Assembly: GCA_035325705.1 (NCBI GenBank)
Contig: DAOKZI010000009.1
Location: 1-64,000 of the forward strand
Source of the DNA: Ga0077536 sp035325705
GTDB lineage: Bacteria > Pseudomonadota > Gammaproteobacteria > Ga0077536
Length of the DNA: 64,000 nucleotides
Direction of reading: 5' to 3'
The stretch's first letter is position 1. Each line of letters starts with the position of its first letter. Under the pieces are notes generated by a model. That model did not search any database. It was not told where the DNA came from and worked only from the letters and a program-made list of their open reading frames with translations. The translations under genes and the position numbers were made by a program. Below, in pieces: positions 55,187 through 63,239 of the stretch.

Positions 55187-55972
55187 ATGAAGCTCGAGCT
55201 CGACGGCGAAACCGTCCACTGCGATCAGTACAACGCCGATGCACCGGACGCGCTGCTGCTGGTCCACGGCCTTGGCGGCACCGCGAATTTCTGGGCACCC
55301 GTCGTCGCGGCCTTCTCGAGCACGCATCGCGTGCTCGTGCCCGATCTGCCCGGCGCGGGCCGCTCGCCGCTCGGGAGCCCGCCGAGCTTCGAAAGTCTCG
55401 CACGCGGCCTGCTCGCGCTGCTCGATGCGCTCGGCATCGTGCAGGCGCGCGTCGCGGGCCATTCGATGGGCAGCATCCTCTGCCAGCATCTCGCCGCGCT
55501 CGCGCCCGAGCGCGTGCGCGATCTCGTGCTGCTGGGTCCGCTCGCCGAGCTGCCGGACACTGCGCGGCCGCTGCTCGAGGCGCGCGCGGTGACGGTGCTC
55601 GAACAGGGCATGGAGCCGATCGCCGCGGCGGTCTGCGAGCGCGGCCTGGCGGCGGAAACGCGCGACACGCGGCCCGTCGTCGTCGGCTTCGTGCGCGAGA
55701 TGCTGCTGCGGCAGCCGTCCGCCGGCTATGCCGCGCACTGCCGCGCGCTCGCCACGGGGCATCGCGCGGATCCCGCGAGGCTGCGCTGCCCCACGCTGCT
55801 CGTGTCCGGCGACGAGGACACGACGGCGCCGCCGGCGAGCGTCGAGGCACTGGCGGCAACGCTGCCGCGGGCCGGCGTCGAGCTGTTGAACGCCTGCGGT
55901 CACTGGACGGCGCTCGAGAAGCCCGGCGAGACGGTCGCGGCGATGCGCCGCTTCTACGGCGCCGGCGCTTGA
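55187..55972 (+). CDS. Alpha/beta-fold hydrolase (enol-lactonase/ring-fission type)
   Basis: A 261-residue hydrolase with VHGLGGTANFW (oxyanion loop), DLPGAGRSPLG, nucleophile GHSMGS (about 88-93), Asp in SGDEDTTAPP and His in ACGHWTALEKP. The pattern is that of 3-oxoadipate enol-lactonase and meta-cleavage hydrolases. It starts 11 bases after the FAH gene, and its stop overlaps the next gene (TTGA), so it belongs to the Rieske operon. Confidence 0.9.
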   Translation: MKLELDGETVHCDQYNADAPDALLLVHGLGGTANFWAPVVAAFSSTHRVLVPDLPGAGRSPLGSPPSFESLARGLLALLDALGIVQARVAGHSMGSILCQHLAALAPERVRDLVLLGPLAELPDTARPLLEARAVTVLEQGMEPIAAAVCERGLAAETRDTRPVVVGFVREMLLRQPSAGYAAHCRALATGHRADPARLRCPTLLVSGDEDTTAPPASVEALAATLPRAGVELLNACGHWTALEKPGETVAAMRRFYGAGA

Positions 55973-56352
55973 CGCTCGTGCGCGGCGACGCGGCGACGCC
56001 GCCCGCACTGCTCTTCGTCTGCACGAGCTGCGTGCGCGATGCGGTCGGCGTGATGGAATCGCAGGGCACGCGCCTCGCCCGCGCGCTGCGCGAGCGGCTG
56101 GCGGCGAGCGGCAGCGGGCTCGCGATCCGCGAGGTCGCCTGCCTCAACGGCTGCCGCAATCCGTGCAACGTCGGGCTGCGCGGTGCGCGGCGGTGGACCT
56201 ACCGCTTCAGCCGTTGCACGCTGGCGGACGTCGACGCGCTGCTCGCGACCGCGCGGCGCTACTGGGCCAGCGCGCACGGCGAGCTGCCGGCGGCCGAGCT
56301 GCCGGACACGCTGCGCGAGAAGCTGTCGGCGAGCACACCGCCGCCGAGTTGA
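55969..56352 (+). CDS. DUF1636 cysteine-rich metal-binding protein
   Basis: A 127-residue DUF1636 protein with a thioredoxin-like ferredoxin layout: FVCTSCVRD (two Cys) and ACLNGCRNPCNVGL (three Cys). The cysteines suggest an iron-sulfur or other metal site. Family members often sit near cobalamin genes; here it is inside an aromatic-catabolism-like operon, where it might pass electrons to the Rieske oxygenase. The start is TTG overlapping the upstream stop, or GTG three codons later. Role uncertain. Confidence 0.75.
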   Translation: MTLVRGDAATPPALLFVCTSCVRDAVGVMESQGTRLARALRERLAASGSGLAIREVACLNGCRNPCNVGLRGARRWTYRFSRCTLADVDALLATARRYWASAHGELPAAELPDTLREKLSASTPPPS

Positions 56353-56392
56353 ACGCCACGCCGAGACGATCGCAAAGCCGAGAGGAGGCTCG

Positions 56393-57685
56393 ATGAGCGC
56401 CACGCTGTTCACCAACGTCAGGATCTTCGAAGGCACGAAACCGAAGTCGGAAGCGGGCGAGGTCCTCATCGAGGGCAATCGCATCAAGCGCGTCGCGACC
56501 GGCCGCCAGACGCTGCCGCGCGAGGCCGCGAGCGAAGTCGTCGACGGCGGCGGCGCGACCCTGATGCCCGGCCTCGTCAACGCGCACTGCCACTTCACGT
56601 ACAACAATGCGGTGAGTCTCGCCGACATCACGGCGCTGCCGGTCGAGGAGAACCTGCTCGTCACCTTGCGCAACGCGAAGACCTATCTCGATTACGGCTT
56701 CACCGCGGTCGTCGGCATGGCCTCGGCGAAGCCGCGGCTGGAGATCGTCGTGCGCAACGCGGTCGACAAGGGCGAGTTCCCGGGACCGCGGATCCGCGCC
56801 TGCACGCCGGAGTACACGGTCAGCGGCGGCGTCGGCGACGACTCGCGGCTGGATCTCTACGTGCCGTCGATCGGTATCGTCTGCAACGGCGTCGAGGAGT
56901 TCCGCAAGTCGATCCGCCAGATGGTGCGCGAAGGCGTCGACATCGTGAAGTTCAACAACTCCGGCGACAGCTTCACGCTCGGCCGCCTCGCGGGCGATCG
57001 CAACCCGATGACCGAGGACGAGGTGCGCACGATCTGCGAGACCACGCAGAACCTCGGCAAGCGCGTCGCCGCGCATGCGCATGCGGACAGCGGCGTGCGC
57101 CAGTGCATCCGCTACGGCGTCGAGTTCATCAATCATGCGACCTTCGCGAGCGACGCGACGATCGATCTGCTGGCGAAGAACGCGCGCAAACACTGGGTGA
57201 TCCCCGCGATCGCCGCGCGCTACAACACGACCTACGAGGCCAAGGACTGGGGCATCACCGAGGAGGTCGCGACCGCGATCGGCAACAAGCGCGAGCTCGT
57301 CGAGGGCTGCAAGGTCATGACGAAGATGCACAAGGCCGGCATCCGCGTGCTGCCCTTCGGCGACTACGGCTTCGCCTGGCTGCCGATCGGCCAGGACTGC
57401 CGCGACCTCGAGCACATGGTCAATCTCTTCGGCCTGAAGCCCTGGGAAGCGCTGCGCGCGGCGACGGCCTACGGCGGCGAAGCCTGGGCCGGCGAGAGCG
57501 GCGAGCTGCTCGGGCGCGTGAAGGACGGCTATCTCGCCGATCTGATCATGGTCGACGGCGATCCGCTAGTCGATCTGACCCTGCTGCAAGATCGCTCGAA
57601 GATCCTGATGGTGATGAAAGACGGCCAGTTCCATCGCCGCCCCCCGCCCCCCGCGCAACACGGCCGGCGCAGCAAGGCGGCGTAG
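56393..57685 (+). CDS. Amidohydrolase family protein
   Basis: Metal-dependent hydrolase of 430 residues (imidazolonepropionase/prolidase-like branch). The N-terminal composite beta domain is followed by the metal motif NAHCHF (HxH, about 63-68), Lys in GVDIVKFNNSG, HAHADS (His), a further His in FINHATF and Asp in LPFGDYGFA. AGGAGG lies before the ATG. It ends the Rieske operon; it could open a heterocyclic or amide intermediate, or feed the pathway. Its Pro/Arg-rich C-terminal tail is atypical. Confidence 0.9.
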   Translation: MSATLFTNVRIFEGTKPKSEAGEVLIEGNRIKRVATGRQTLPREAASEVVDGGGATLMPGLVNAHCHFTYNNAVSLADITALPVEENLLVTLRNAKTYLDYGFTAVVGMASAKPRLEIVVRNAVDKGEFPGPRIRACTPEYTVSGGVGDDSRLDLYVPSIGIVCNGVEEFRKSIRQMVREGVDIVKFNNSGDSFTLGRLAGDRNPMTEDEVRTICETTQNLGKRVAAHAHADSGVRQCIRYGVEFINHATFASDATIDLLAKNARKHWVIPAIAARYNTTYEAKDWGITEEVATAIGNKRELVEGCKVMTKMHKAGIRVLPFGDYGFAWLPIGQDCRDLEHMVNLFGLKPWEALRAATAYGGEAWAGESGELLGRVKDGYLADLIMVDGDPLVDLTLLQDRSKILMVMKDGQFHRRPPPPAQHGRRSKAA

Positions 57686-57719
57686 GTCTCACCACCTGCC
57701 GTCGCCGCCTTTAAGGTCG

Positions 57720-58202
57720 GTTTTACCACCGAGAACGCAGAGAACACCGAGGGGAAGAGAGTGGGCTTGTGCCTTCTCTGCTCCGTGCCTGACCGTAAAG
57801 CCGATCAATTTTCGCTGCGCGCTACCACGGAGAACACGGAGGAGAAAAAGGAAAACGTAGGTTGCCGTGAAAGAGGGCACGCCGTTCTCGTAGCCCGGGT
57901 GCAGCGTAGCGGAACCCGGGCTACGAGAACGGGGCACGCTCTTTCACGGCAACCTACGTCTTCTGCCACCCTGACAGGCTGCTTTTGCCACAGAGAACAC
58001 CGAGAACACAGAGGAAAAAGAGAGATGAGGCGTTCGATAACGTAAATGCCTGGATTTCGATCACGAAGTCCGCGGACGTCGAAGCCTGCACTCACGCCGT
58101 CTCGATCCCCCTCTGTGTTCTCTGTGTTCTCGGTGGCAAAAACGGCCTCGCAGTGAACTGCAAGGCCGGAACCCGGATTCCGCTGCGCTTCTTCCGGGCT
58201 AC
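57720..58202. repeat. Composite repeat module with a 100-base hairpin
   Basis: Contains D (57720-57765), a D variant (57822-57845), a nearly perfect 100-base palindrome (57858-57957: GTAGGTTGCCGTGAAAG... with a family A core), D (57981-58025), inverted D (58106-58142) and inverted A (58171-58202). It lies between the convergent amidohydrolase and LLM genes; 57686-58214 has no supported gene. Confidence 0.9.
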
Positions 58203-58214
58203 GGGAGCGGGCGC

Positions 58215-59195
58215 CTAACGCGCGAAGTGCGGCAGGACCTCCTTCGAGAACAGCGTCCATGATTCGTCGGTCGCGGCGAACATCATGTAGTAGGTGACGC
58301 CCGTGTCTTCGATGCGGCGGGCGATCTCGTCGCGCACTTCGGCGGGGGTGCCGAGCAGGGCGACGGGCGAGCGCTGGGCGGCGGCGAGATCGGGATAGCC
58401 GAGCTTCTTCGCCATGTCGGCGAGCGCGGGATCGTTCTCGCGCCGCGACAGACCGAGCAGCAGCAGCCCGCCGAGCTCCATGTCGGAGGGCTGGCGGCCT
58501 CGGGCGCGCATCAGATCGCCGAGGGCCGCGATCTTTTTCTTCATCACCTCCATCGTGAACTTCACCGTCGCTTCCGGGTCGTTCGGGAAGTCCTTGCCGT
58601 TCGAGGTCGGCGGGATGATGTTCAGCACCGTCGCGTGCTCGGCCGCGAGCTTCAGTATCGACGGCGCCGAGCCGCCGAGCATGATCGGCGGACCGGGCCG
58701 CTGCAGCGGCTTGGGGTTGTTGCCGCCGTTGTCGATCGAGAAATACCGGCCCTTGAAGCTGGGCTCCTCCCGTGTCCACAGCGCTTTCAGAATCTGCAGG
58801 TGCTCGCCGAGCTCCTCGACGCGCTGCGCGGTCGGCGGAAACGGATAGTCGTGGGCGACGTATTCGCTGACCTGCCAGCCCGCGCCGAGACCGAGGATGA
58901 GGCGCCCTTCGCTCGCATGATCCAGCGTCGTCGCGCACTTCGCGAGCAGCGCAGGCGAGCGGAAGGACGCGGCGACCACGGCCGGCGCGAGCTTCACGCG
59001 GCGCGTGACCATCGCCATCGCGGTCAGCACCGTGAAGCACTCGAGCTGCGGCGTGCGCGGTCCGCCGAAGGGCGAGTAGAAATGATCGTTGACGGAAATC
59101 GAATAGTAGCCGTCGTCTTCGGCGCGGCGTGCCGCGGTCACGGCCTCGCGTACGTCGTTGGGCAGCAGGAACAGGCCGAATCGTGGCGGATGCAT
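58215..59195 (-). CDS. LLM-class (luciferase-like) flavin oxidoreductase
   Basis: A TIM-barrel luciferase-like protein of 326 residues: RFGLFLLPNDVREAV, NDHFYSPFGG, LAPAVVAASFRSPALLAK, LGLGAGW and PPIMLGGSAP. It groups with F420- or FMN-dependent LLM proteins (TIGR03621-like pattern). In Pseudomonadota such proteins may use FMNH2 or F420. Substrate unknown. The gene is monocistronic and convergent with the amidohydrolase; its start is backed by the family N-terminus. Confidence 0.88.
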   Translation of the reverse strand: MHPPRFGLFLLPNDVREAVTAARRAEDDGYYSISVNDHFYSPFGGPRTPQLECFTVLTAMAMVTRRVKLAPAVVAASFRSPALLAKCATTLDHASEGRLILGLGAGWQVSEYVAHDYPFPPTAQRVEELGEHLQILKALWTREEPSFKGRYFSIDNGGNNPKPLQRPGPPIMLGGSAPSILKLAAEHATVLNIIPPTSNGKDFPNDPEATVKFTMEVMKKKIAALGDLMRARGRQPSDMELGGLLLLGLSRRENDPALADMAKKLGYPDLAAAQRSPVALLGTPAEVRDEIARRIEDTGVTYYMMFAATDESWTLFSKEVLPHFAR

Positions 59196-59304
59196 CGTGG
59201 GGTCCCCCTCTGTGTGCTTTCATATCCTCCGGACGCGACCGGCACTGGCCAGAGACGTCCTACAGGGCTTAGTGTCTGCGATAAACCTCAACCGGAGAAG
59301 TGAC

Positions 59305-59829
59305 ATGACTCAGCCGCTGCAAACCGTCCGCCAGCTCGCCTATGTCGTACGCGATCTCGATGCCGCGCTGCACTATTGGACCACCGAGCTGAAGGCCGGG
59401 CCCTTCTTTCTGTTCGAGCACTGCGCGCTCCTGAATCAACGCTTCCACGGCCGACCGTCGAACGTCGACGTGAGCCTCGCGATCGGCAACAGCGGGGATC
59501 TGCAGATCGAGTTGATCCAGCAGCACAACGATGAGCCGAGCGTGTACAAGGAATTCCTCGACGCCGGCCGCGTCGGCGTGCATCACTTCGGCCTGATGCC
59601 GGTCGACTACGCCGCGGCCTGCGCGCACTACCGCGAGCTCGGCTACGCCGCGGCCTTCGAATGCACCGTCGGCGGCGCCCCGCTGAGCTACTTCGACACC
59701 GTCAAAACGCTGGGCCACTACACCGAGCTGTGGGACAACTCGCCGGTGTACAAGGATCTGTTCCTGATGGTCGAGAACGCTGCGAAAGGCTGGGACGGCA
59801 AGGATCCGGTACGCAAGATGGCGCTGTGA
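59305..59829 (+). CDS. VOC (glyoxalase-like) family protein
   Basis: A 174-residue vicinal-oxygen-chelate protein: QLAYVVRDLDAALHYWTTELKAGPFF in the first module and VHHFGLMPVDYAAACAHYRELGY in the second, with metal-ligand candidates His in GVHHFG and Glu in IELIQQ and YTELWD. Members are glyoxalases, dioxygenases or methylmalonyl-CoA-epimerase-like. GGAG precedes the ATG. It lies divergent from the LLM gene; activity cannot be assigned. Confidence 0.9.
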   Translation: MTQPLQTVRQLAYVVRDLDAALHYWTTELKAGPFFLFEHCALLNQRFHGRPSNVDVSLAIGNSGDLQIELIQQHNDEPSVYKEFLDAGRVGVHHFGLMPVDYAAACAHYRELGYAAAFECTVGGAPLSYFDTVKTLGHYTELWDNSPVYKDLFLMVENAAKGWDGKDPVRKMAL

Positions 59830-59857
59830 GCGGCGTCGTGGCTTTTGACGCCGGATC

Positions 59858-59887
59858 CCGGATTCCGCTTCGCTCCTTCCGGGCTAC
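59858..59887. repeat. Family A unit (inverted)
   Basis: One inverted A copy (CCCGGATTCCGC...CCGGGCTAC) lies between the convergent VOC and SDR genes, followed by a partial direct copy starting at 59902. Confidence 0.75.
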
Positions 59888-59964
59888 GAATTCCGCATCC
59901 TCGTAGCCCGCGTAAAAGCAAGCGCGGGACTTCCCGCGTGCCGATCAGCGGCGTCGACGGCGCT

Positions 59965-60729
59965 TCACTGTGCGACCCAGCCGCCGTCGACCGGCAAGGC
60001 GACTCCGGTCACATAGGTCGAGCGGGCGGACAGCAGCCAGGCGACCGTGTCGGCGATTTCGGTGGCCTGCGCGACGCGCTTCATCGGCACCGCCGCGATC
60101 AGGGATTCGCGGATCTTCACGCTGGCCTCGGTCACGCGATCCAGCATCGGCGTATCGATGAAGCCGGGGCACACGGCGTTGACCCGGATGTGGCGGCCCG
60201 CATATTCGAGCGCCGCGGTCTTGGTGAGGCCGACCACGCCGTGCTTGGCCGCGTTGTAGGCCGCGGCGCCGGGAATGCCGATGAGCCCGGCCGCCGAGGC
60301 CGTGCTGACGATCGCGCCGCCGCTCTGCTGTTTCTTCATCTGCTCGATCTCGGCCTTCATGCACACGAACACGCCGGTGAGGTTGACGGCGATGACGCGG
60401 TTCCAGTCGGCGAGGCTGTAATCGAAGATCTTCGCCGTCGGCCCCTCGATGCCGGCGTTGTTGAACGCGCCGTCGAGACGGCCGTGGCGCGCGGCGATGC
60501 CGCCGACGAGCCCAGTGACCGCTGCTTCGTCGGTGACGTCGACGTGGTGATACTCGGCGCGGCCGCCCGCGGCGCGGACGAGCTCGACGGTCTCGTGACC
60601 CGCGGCATCCTGGACGTCGGCGATGACGACGCACGCGCCTTCGCGCGCAAGGACCACCGCGCTTGCACGGCCGATGCCGGTGCTGCCGCCGGTGACGAGC
60701 ACGACTTTGTCTTCGAGTAGGCCGGGCAT
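59965..60729 (-). CDS. Classical SDR oxidoreductase
   Basis: A 254-residue short-chain dehydrogenase with all classical motifs: TGGSTGIGRA (about 14-23), DV at the cofactor-selecting position (IADVQDA, suggesting NAD), NNAG, Ser in STASAAG, catalytic YNAAK and C-terminal VDGGWVAQ. GGAG lies before the ATG at 60729. It oxidises or reduces a hydroxy/keto group; the substrate is unknown. It serves as a full-length comparison for the SDR relic at 44280. Confidence 0.93.
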   Translation of the reverse strand: MPGLLEDKVVLVTGGSTGIGRASAVVLAREGACVVIADVQDAAGHETVELVRAAGGRAEYHHVDVTDEAAVTGLVGGIAARHGRLDGAFNNAGIEGPTAKIFDYSLADWNRVIAVNLTGVFVCMKAEIEQMKKQQSGGAIVSTASAAGLIGIPGAAAYNAAKHGVVGLTKTAALEYAGRHIRVNAVCPGFIDTPMLDRVTEASVKIRESLIAAVPMKRVAQATEIADTVAWLLSARSTYVTGVALPVDGGWVAQ

Positions 60730-60812
60730 GGGAACTCCTGCTGCATGAAGCACGGCGCGCCTCGGCGCAAGCCGCGAATGAACGGAATCGACGCGGGATG
60801 ATAGCCGATCCT

Positions 60813-60962
60813 TGTAGCCCGGATGAGCAAAGCGAATCCGGGATCGGCGCCGATACGCGCATTTGCGCCCGATAAATGCCGAACCCCGGATTCGCTGCGC
60901 TCTTCCGGGCTACGAAGATGCAAAACACCGAGTAGCCCGGAAGAACCGAAGCGGAATCCGGG
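60813..60962. repeat. Family A cluster
   Basis: Direct A (60813-60842), inverted A (60885-60913) and a second direct, slightly divergent A (60932-60962) fill the gap between the SDR and DUF1499 genes, both on the minus strand. Confidence 0.85.
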
Positions 60963-60976
60963 ATCTCCGGAGCTTT

Positions 60977-61462
60977 TCAGCGCGCGTCGAACTCGCCGCG
61001 GATCGCCTCGACGCGGCGGCGGTTGCGGCCGAGATCCTTGTGCCTGAGGCGCGAGGCCGAGCGCACGTGGATCACGCCCTCGCCGGGCGAGAGCAGGAAC
61101 TCGACGTCGTCGACGAAGCGCAGCCAGCGCGTCGTGAACTGGGCGTACGCGTAGTCGGCACGGGCTTCGACGATCGTCGCGCCCTCGAACTTCTGCAGCA
61201 CCGCGAGCAGCCGCGGCATCGCCGCGGCGGGATCGCCGTCGTAGCGCAAAGGGTCGATCTTCGCGTAGCGCCGCTGCGGCACGTCGCGCCAGTAGTCGGC
61301 CTGGCTGCTGACGCTGTTGCGCATCGGCGAGGGCGGTTTCAGCTTGCCGTCGCGCACGCCGAGATCGGGCGGCCGGCTGCCCGCGAAGCGGCCGAGCCGG
61401 CCGGCGACGATCAGACCGAGCGCAATCACCAGCAGGCTCAGCGTCAACACCAGCATTTTCAT
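60977..61462 (-). CDS. DUF1499 membrane-anchored protein
   Basis: A 161-residue DUF1499 protein with one N-terminal membrane segment (LVLTLSLLVIALGLIVAGRL) and the family core RPPDLGVRDGKLKPPS...NSVSSQAD, IDPL, and VEFLLSPGEGVIHVRSASRLRHKDLGRNRRRVEAIR in part. No biochemical function is known. It follows the SelW-like gene by 35 bases on the same strand, so the two may be cotranscribed. The ATG at 61462 begins right at the membrane segment. Confidence 0.88.
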   Translation of the reverse strand: MKMLVLTLSLLVIALGLIVAGRLGRFAGSRPPDLGVRDGKLKPPSPMRNSVSSQADYWRDVPQRRYAKIDPLRYDGDPAAAMPRLLAVLQKFEGATIVEARADYAYAQFTTRWLRFVDDVEFLLSPGEGVIHVRSASRLRHKDLGRNRRRVEAIRGEFDAR

Positions 61463-61497
61463 GCGTGCGTCTTCCGTCCCTGGATCGAGCTCCGCCG

Positions 61498-61746
61498 CTA
61501 GCGATCGCCCGCGGGTCGCTCGGATCTCGGCGCCGTCACTACGGCGTCGATCTCGGCCTCCGTCGGAAAGCGCCCCGTGGCATGCTTGCTGTAGACGAGC
61601 GCACCGTCGACGCGGATGTCGAACACGCCGCGCCCGCCCTCGATCAGGTGTACGTCCGTCGCCCCCAGCCGTTCCAAGCGCTCCCTCGCACGGAGGGCAT
61701 GCGGCTCGTAGTGTCACATCACGCAGTATTCGATTTGTATCTTCAT
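61498..61746 (-). CDS. SelW/Rdx-family predicted selenoprotein (in-frame TGA = Sec)
   Basis: An 82-residue thioredoxin-like protein. Read through one TGA (codon 11, 61716-61714), the frame gives MKIQIEYCVM-U-HYEPHA, then LIEGGRGVFDIRVDGALVYSKH and TGRFPTEAEID, the full SelT/SelW/SelH pattern of bacterial Rdx proteins (YCxx(C/U)xYxP, GxGxFDV, GRFP). The TGA sits exactly at the second redox position of CxxU. GGAG lies 6 bases before the ATG. No other lesion is present. A hairpin fitting a bacterial SECIS follows. Standard ORF finding ends it at codon 10. A nonsense mutation of a Cys codon is the alternative. Confidence 0.85.
61683..61716 (-). promoter_or_regulatory. Candidate bacterial SECIS element
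   Basis: On the minus strand, 21 bases after the TGA, the arms CCCTC (61697-61693) and GAGGG (61687-61683) form a five-pair GC-rich stem with the apical loop CGTGC, which has G at its second position. Bacterial SECIS hairpins have their apical loop about 16-37 bases after the UGA with a G in the first two loop positions, so spacing and loop fit. The stem is short, and the call depends on the gene assignment. Confidence 0.6.
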
Positions 61747-62041
61747 CACCTGCTCCGGATGCAAGGCCGGTGAGCGCGGAGGACGACCGCGCCCGCCTGC
61801 CACACGCCTTCGCTCGGATCGTCCTTGCCTTCGGCACTCGGTGCAAGCCCGCCGCGCGCCGCGCCGCGGCCGACGCGCCGGCCGCCGACCAAAGGAGGTC
61901 CTGCGCCTGCTCGCTCGACGGCGGGGTCCGCGGCCCGCACGCCCGCTGGAGCGCCGCGGCCGTACGCGGCGCATCTCGCGAGGCGCGCAGCCCCTGCTGC
62001 ATCTGCAATAATGCCGGCCCGATGTCCATGGGATCCCGCCG

Positions 62042-63238
62042 ATGACCGACCTCATCGTGCGCGGCCGTCGCGCGTCCGCCGGCCCGCTCGCGCTTCTGTT
62101 CGCCCTGTGCTGCACCTTCGTCCTGCCCGCCATCGCCGCCGACGGCGCGCCGCCGGCCCCGCCGCCACCGACCGTCACGGTCGCGCAGCCGCTGCTCAAG
62201 CGCATCACCGAATGGGACGAGTACACCGGCCGCTTCGTCGCCAAGCAGCGCGTGGAAGTCCGCGCCCGCGTCTCGGGTTTCCTGGACTCCGTGCACTTCG
62301 CCGAAGGCCAGCTCGTCGACGCCGGCCAGCTCCTGTTCGTCATCGACCAGCGGCCTTTTGCCGCCCAGGTCGAGCGCGCGCGCGCCGATCTCGCGCGCGC
62401 CGAGACGCAGCTCAAGCTCGCGCAGCTCGAATTCGAGCGCGGCCAGCGCCTGGAAAAATCGCGCGCGATGAGCCGAGAAACGCTGGAAGAACGGCGTGCC
62501 GAACGCGATTCGGCGCAGGCCCAGGTCGCGGCGGCGCAGGCCGTGCTGCGCGCCGCCGAGCTCGATCTCGGCTTCACCGAGGTCCGCGCGCCGATGGCCG
62601 GGCGCGTGTCCGACATCCGCATCGACGTCGGCAACGTCATTTCCGGCGGCACCGCCGACTCGACCCTGCTGACGACGATCGTTTCCCTCGATCCGATCGA
62701 GCTCGAGATCGAGGCCTCCGAGTCCGAGTTCATGCGCTACACGCGGCTCGACAGCGAAGGCCGCCGCACGTCTTCGCGCAACGTGCAGAACCCGGTCGAG
62801 GCGCGGCTGATCGACGAGGAAGGCTGGCCGCACCGCGGCCGCATGACCTTCGTCGACAACGAGCTCGATCCCGTCACCGGCACGATGCTCGGACGCGCGA
62901 CCTTTCCCAATCCCGATCACGTGCTGCTGCCCGGCATGTTCGCGCGCGCGCGGCTCTACGGCGAGGGCGAGCACGAAGCGATCCTGATCCCGGACGCGGC
63001 CATCGTCGCCGACCAGGCGACCAAGCTCGTGATGGTCGTCAAGCCCGACAAGCTCGTCGAGGCCCGGCCCGTCGTGCTCGGCGGACTCTACGAAGGGCTG
63101 CGCATCGTGCGCAGCGGCCTCGCGGCCGGCGACCGCATCATCGTCAACGGCGTGCAGCGCGCGCGTCCCGGCCAGCCCGTGACGCCGATGACGGCGGACG
63201 CGGCTGCGTCCGCCGCCGCGGCCGCGACGGGGCACTGA
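62042..63238 (+). CDS. RND efflux periplasmic adaptor (membrane fusion protein)
   Basis: A 398-residue MFP of the AcrA/MexE type. Signal peptide (LALLFALCCTFVLPAIAAD), barrel-sandwich/lipoyl halves (VEVRARVSGFLDSVHFAEGQLV in part, and FTEVRAPMAGRVSDIRIDVGN in part), a coiled-coil hairpin (about 110-175, rich in Ala, Gln and Arg) and a beta-barrel domain (LPGMFARARLYGE). It links the inner-membrane pump to a TolC-type channel. No lipobox Cys is seen. It is separated by one base from the pump gene. No regulator lies upstream in the 295-base divergent gap. Confidence 0.92.
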   Translation: MTDLIVRGRRASAGPLALLFALCCTFVLPAIAADGAPPAPPPPTVTVAQPLLKRITEWDEYTGRFVAKQRVEVRARVSGFLDSVHFAEGQLVDAGQLLFVIDQRPFAAQVERARADLARAETQLKLAQLEFERGQRLEKSRAMSRETLEERRAERDSAQAQVAAAQAVLRAAELDLGFTEVRAPMAGRVSDIRIDVGNVISGGTADSTLLTTIVSLDPIELEIEASESEFMRYTRLDSEGRRTSSRNVQNPVEARLIDEEGWPHRGRMTFVDNELDPVTGTMLGRATFPNPDHVLLPGMFARARLYGEGEHEAILIPDAAIVADQATKLVMVVKPDKLVEARPVVLGGLYEGLRIVRSGLAAGDRIIVNGVQRARPGQPVTPMTADAAASAAAAATGH

Positions 63239-63239
63239 C

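Noticed and set aside
61746..61940. A 64-codon minus-strand frame whose stop overlaps the SelW-like start
   Set aside because: Composition is low-complexity and no family is recognisable; the SelW-like gene has its own ribosome site.
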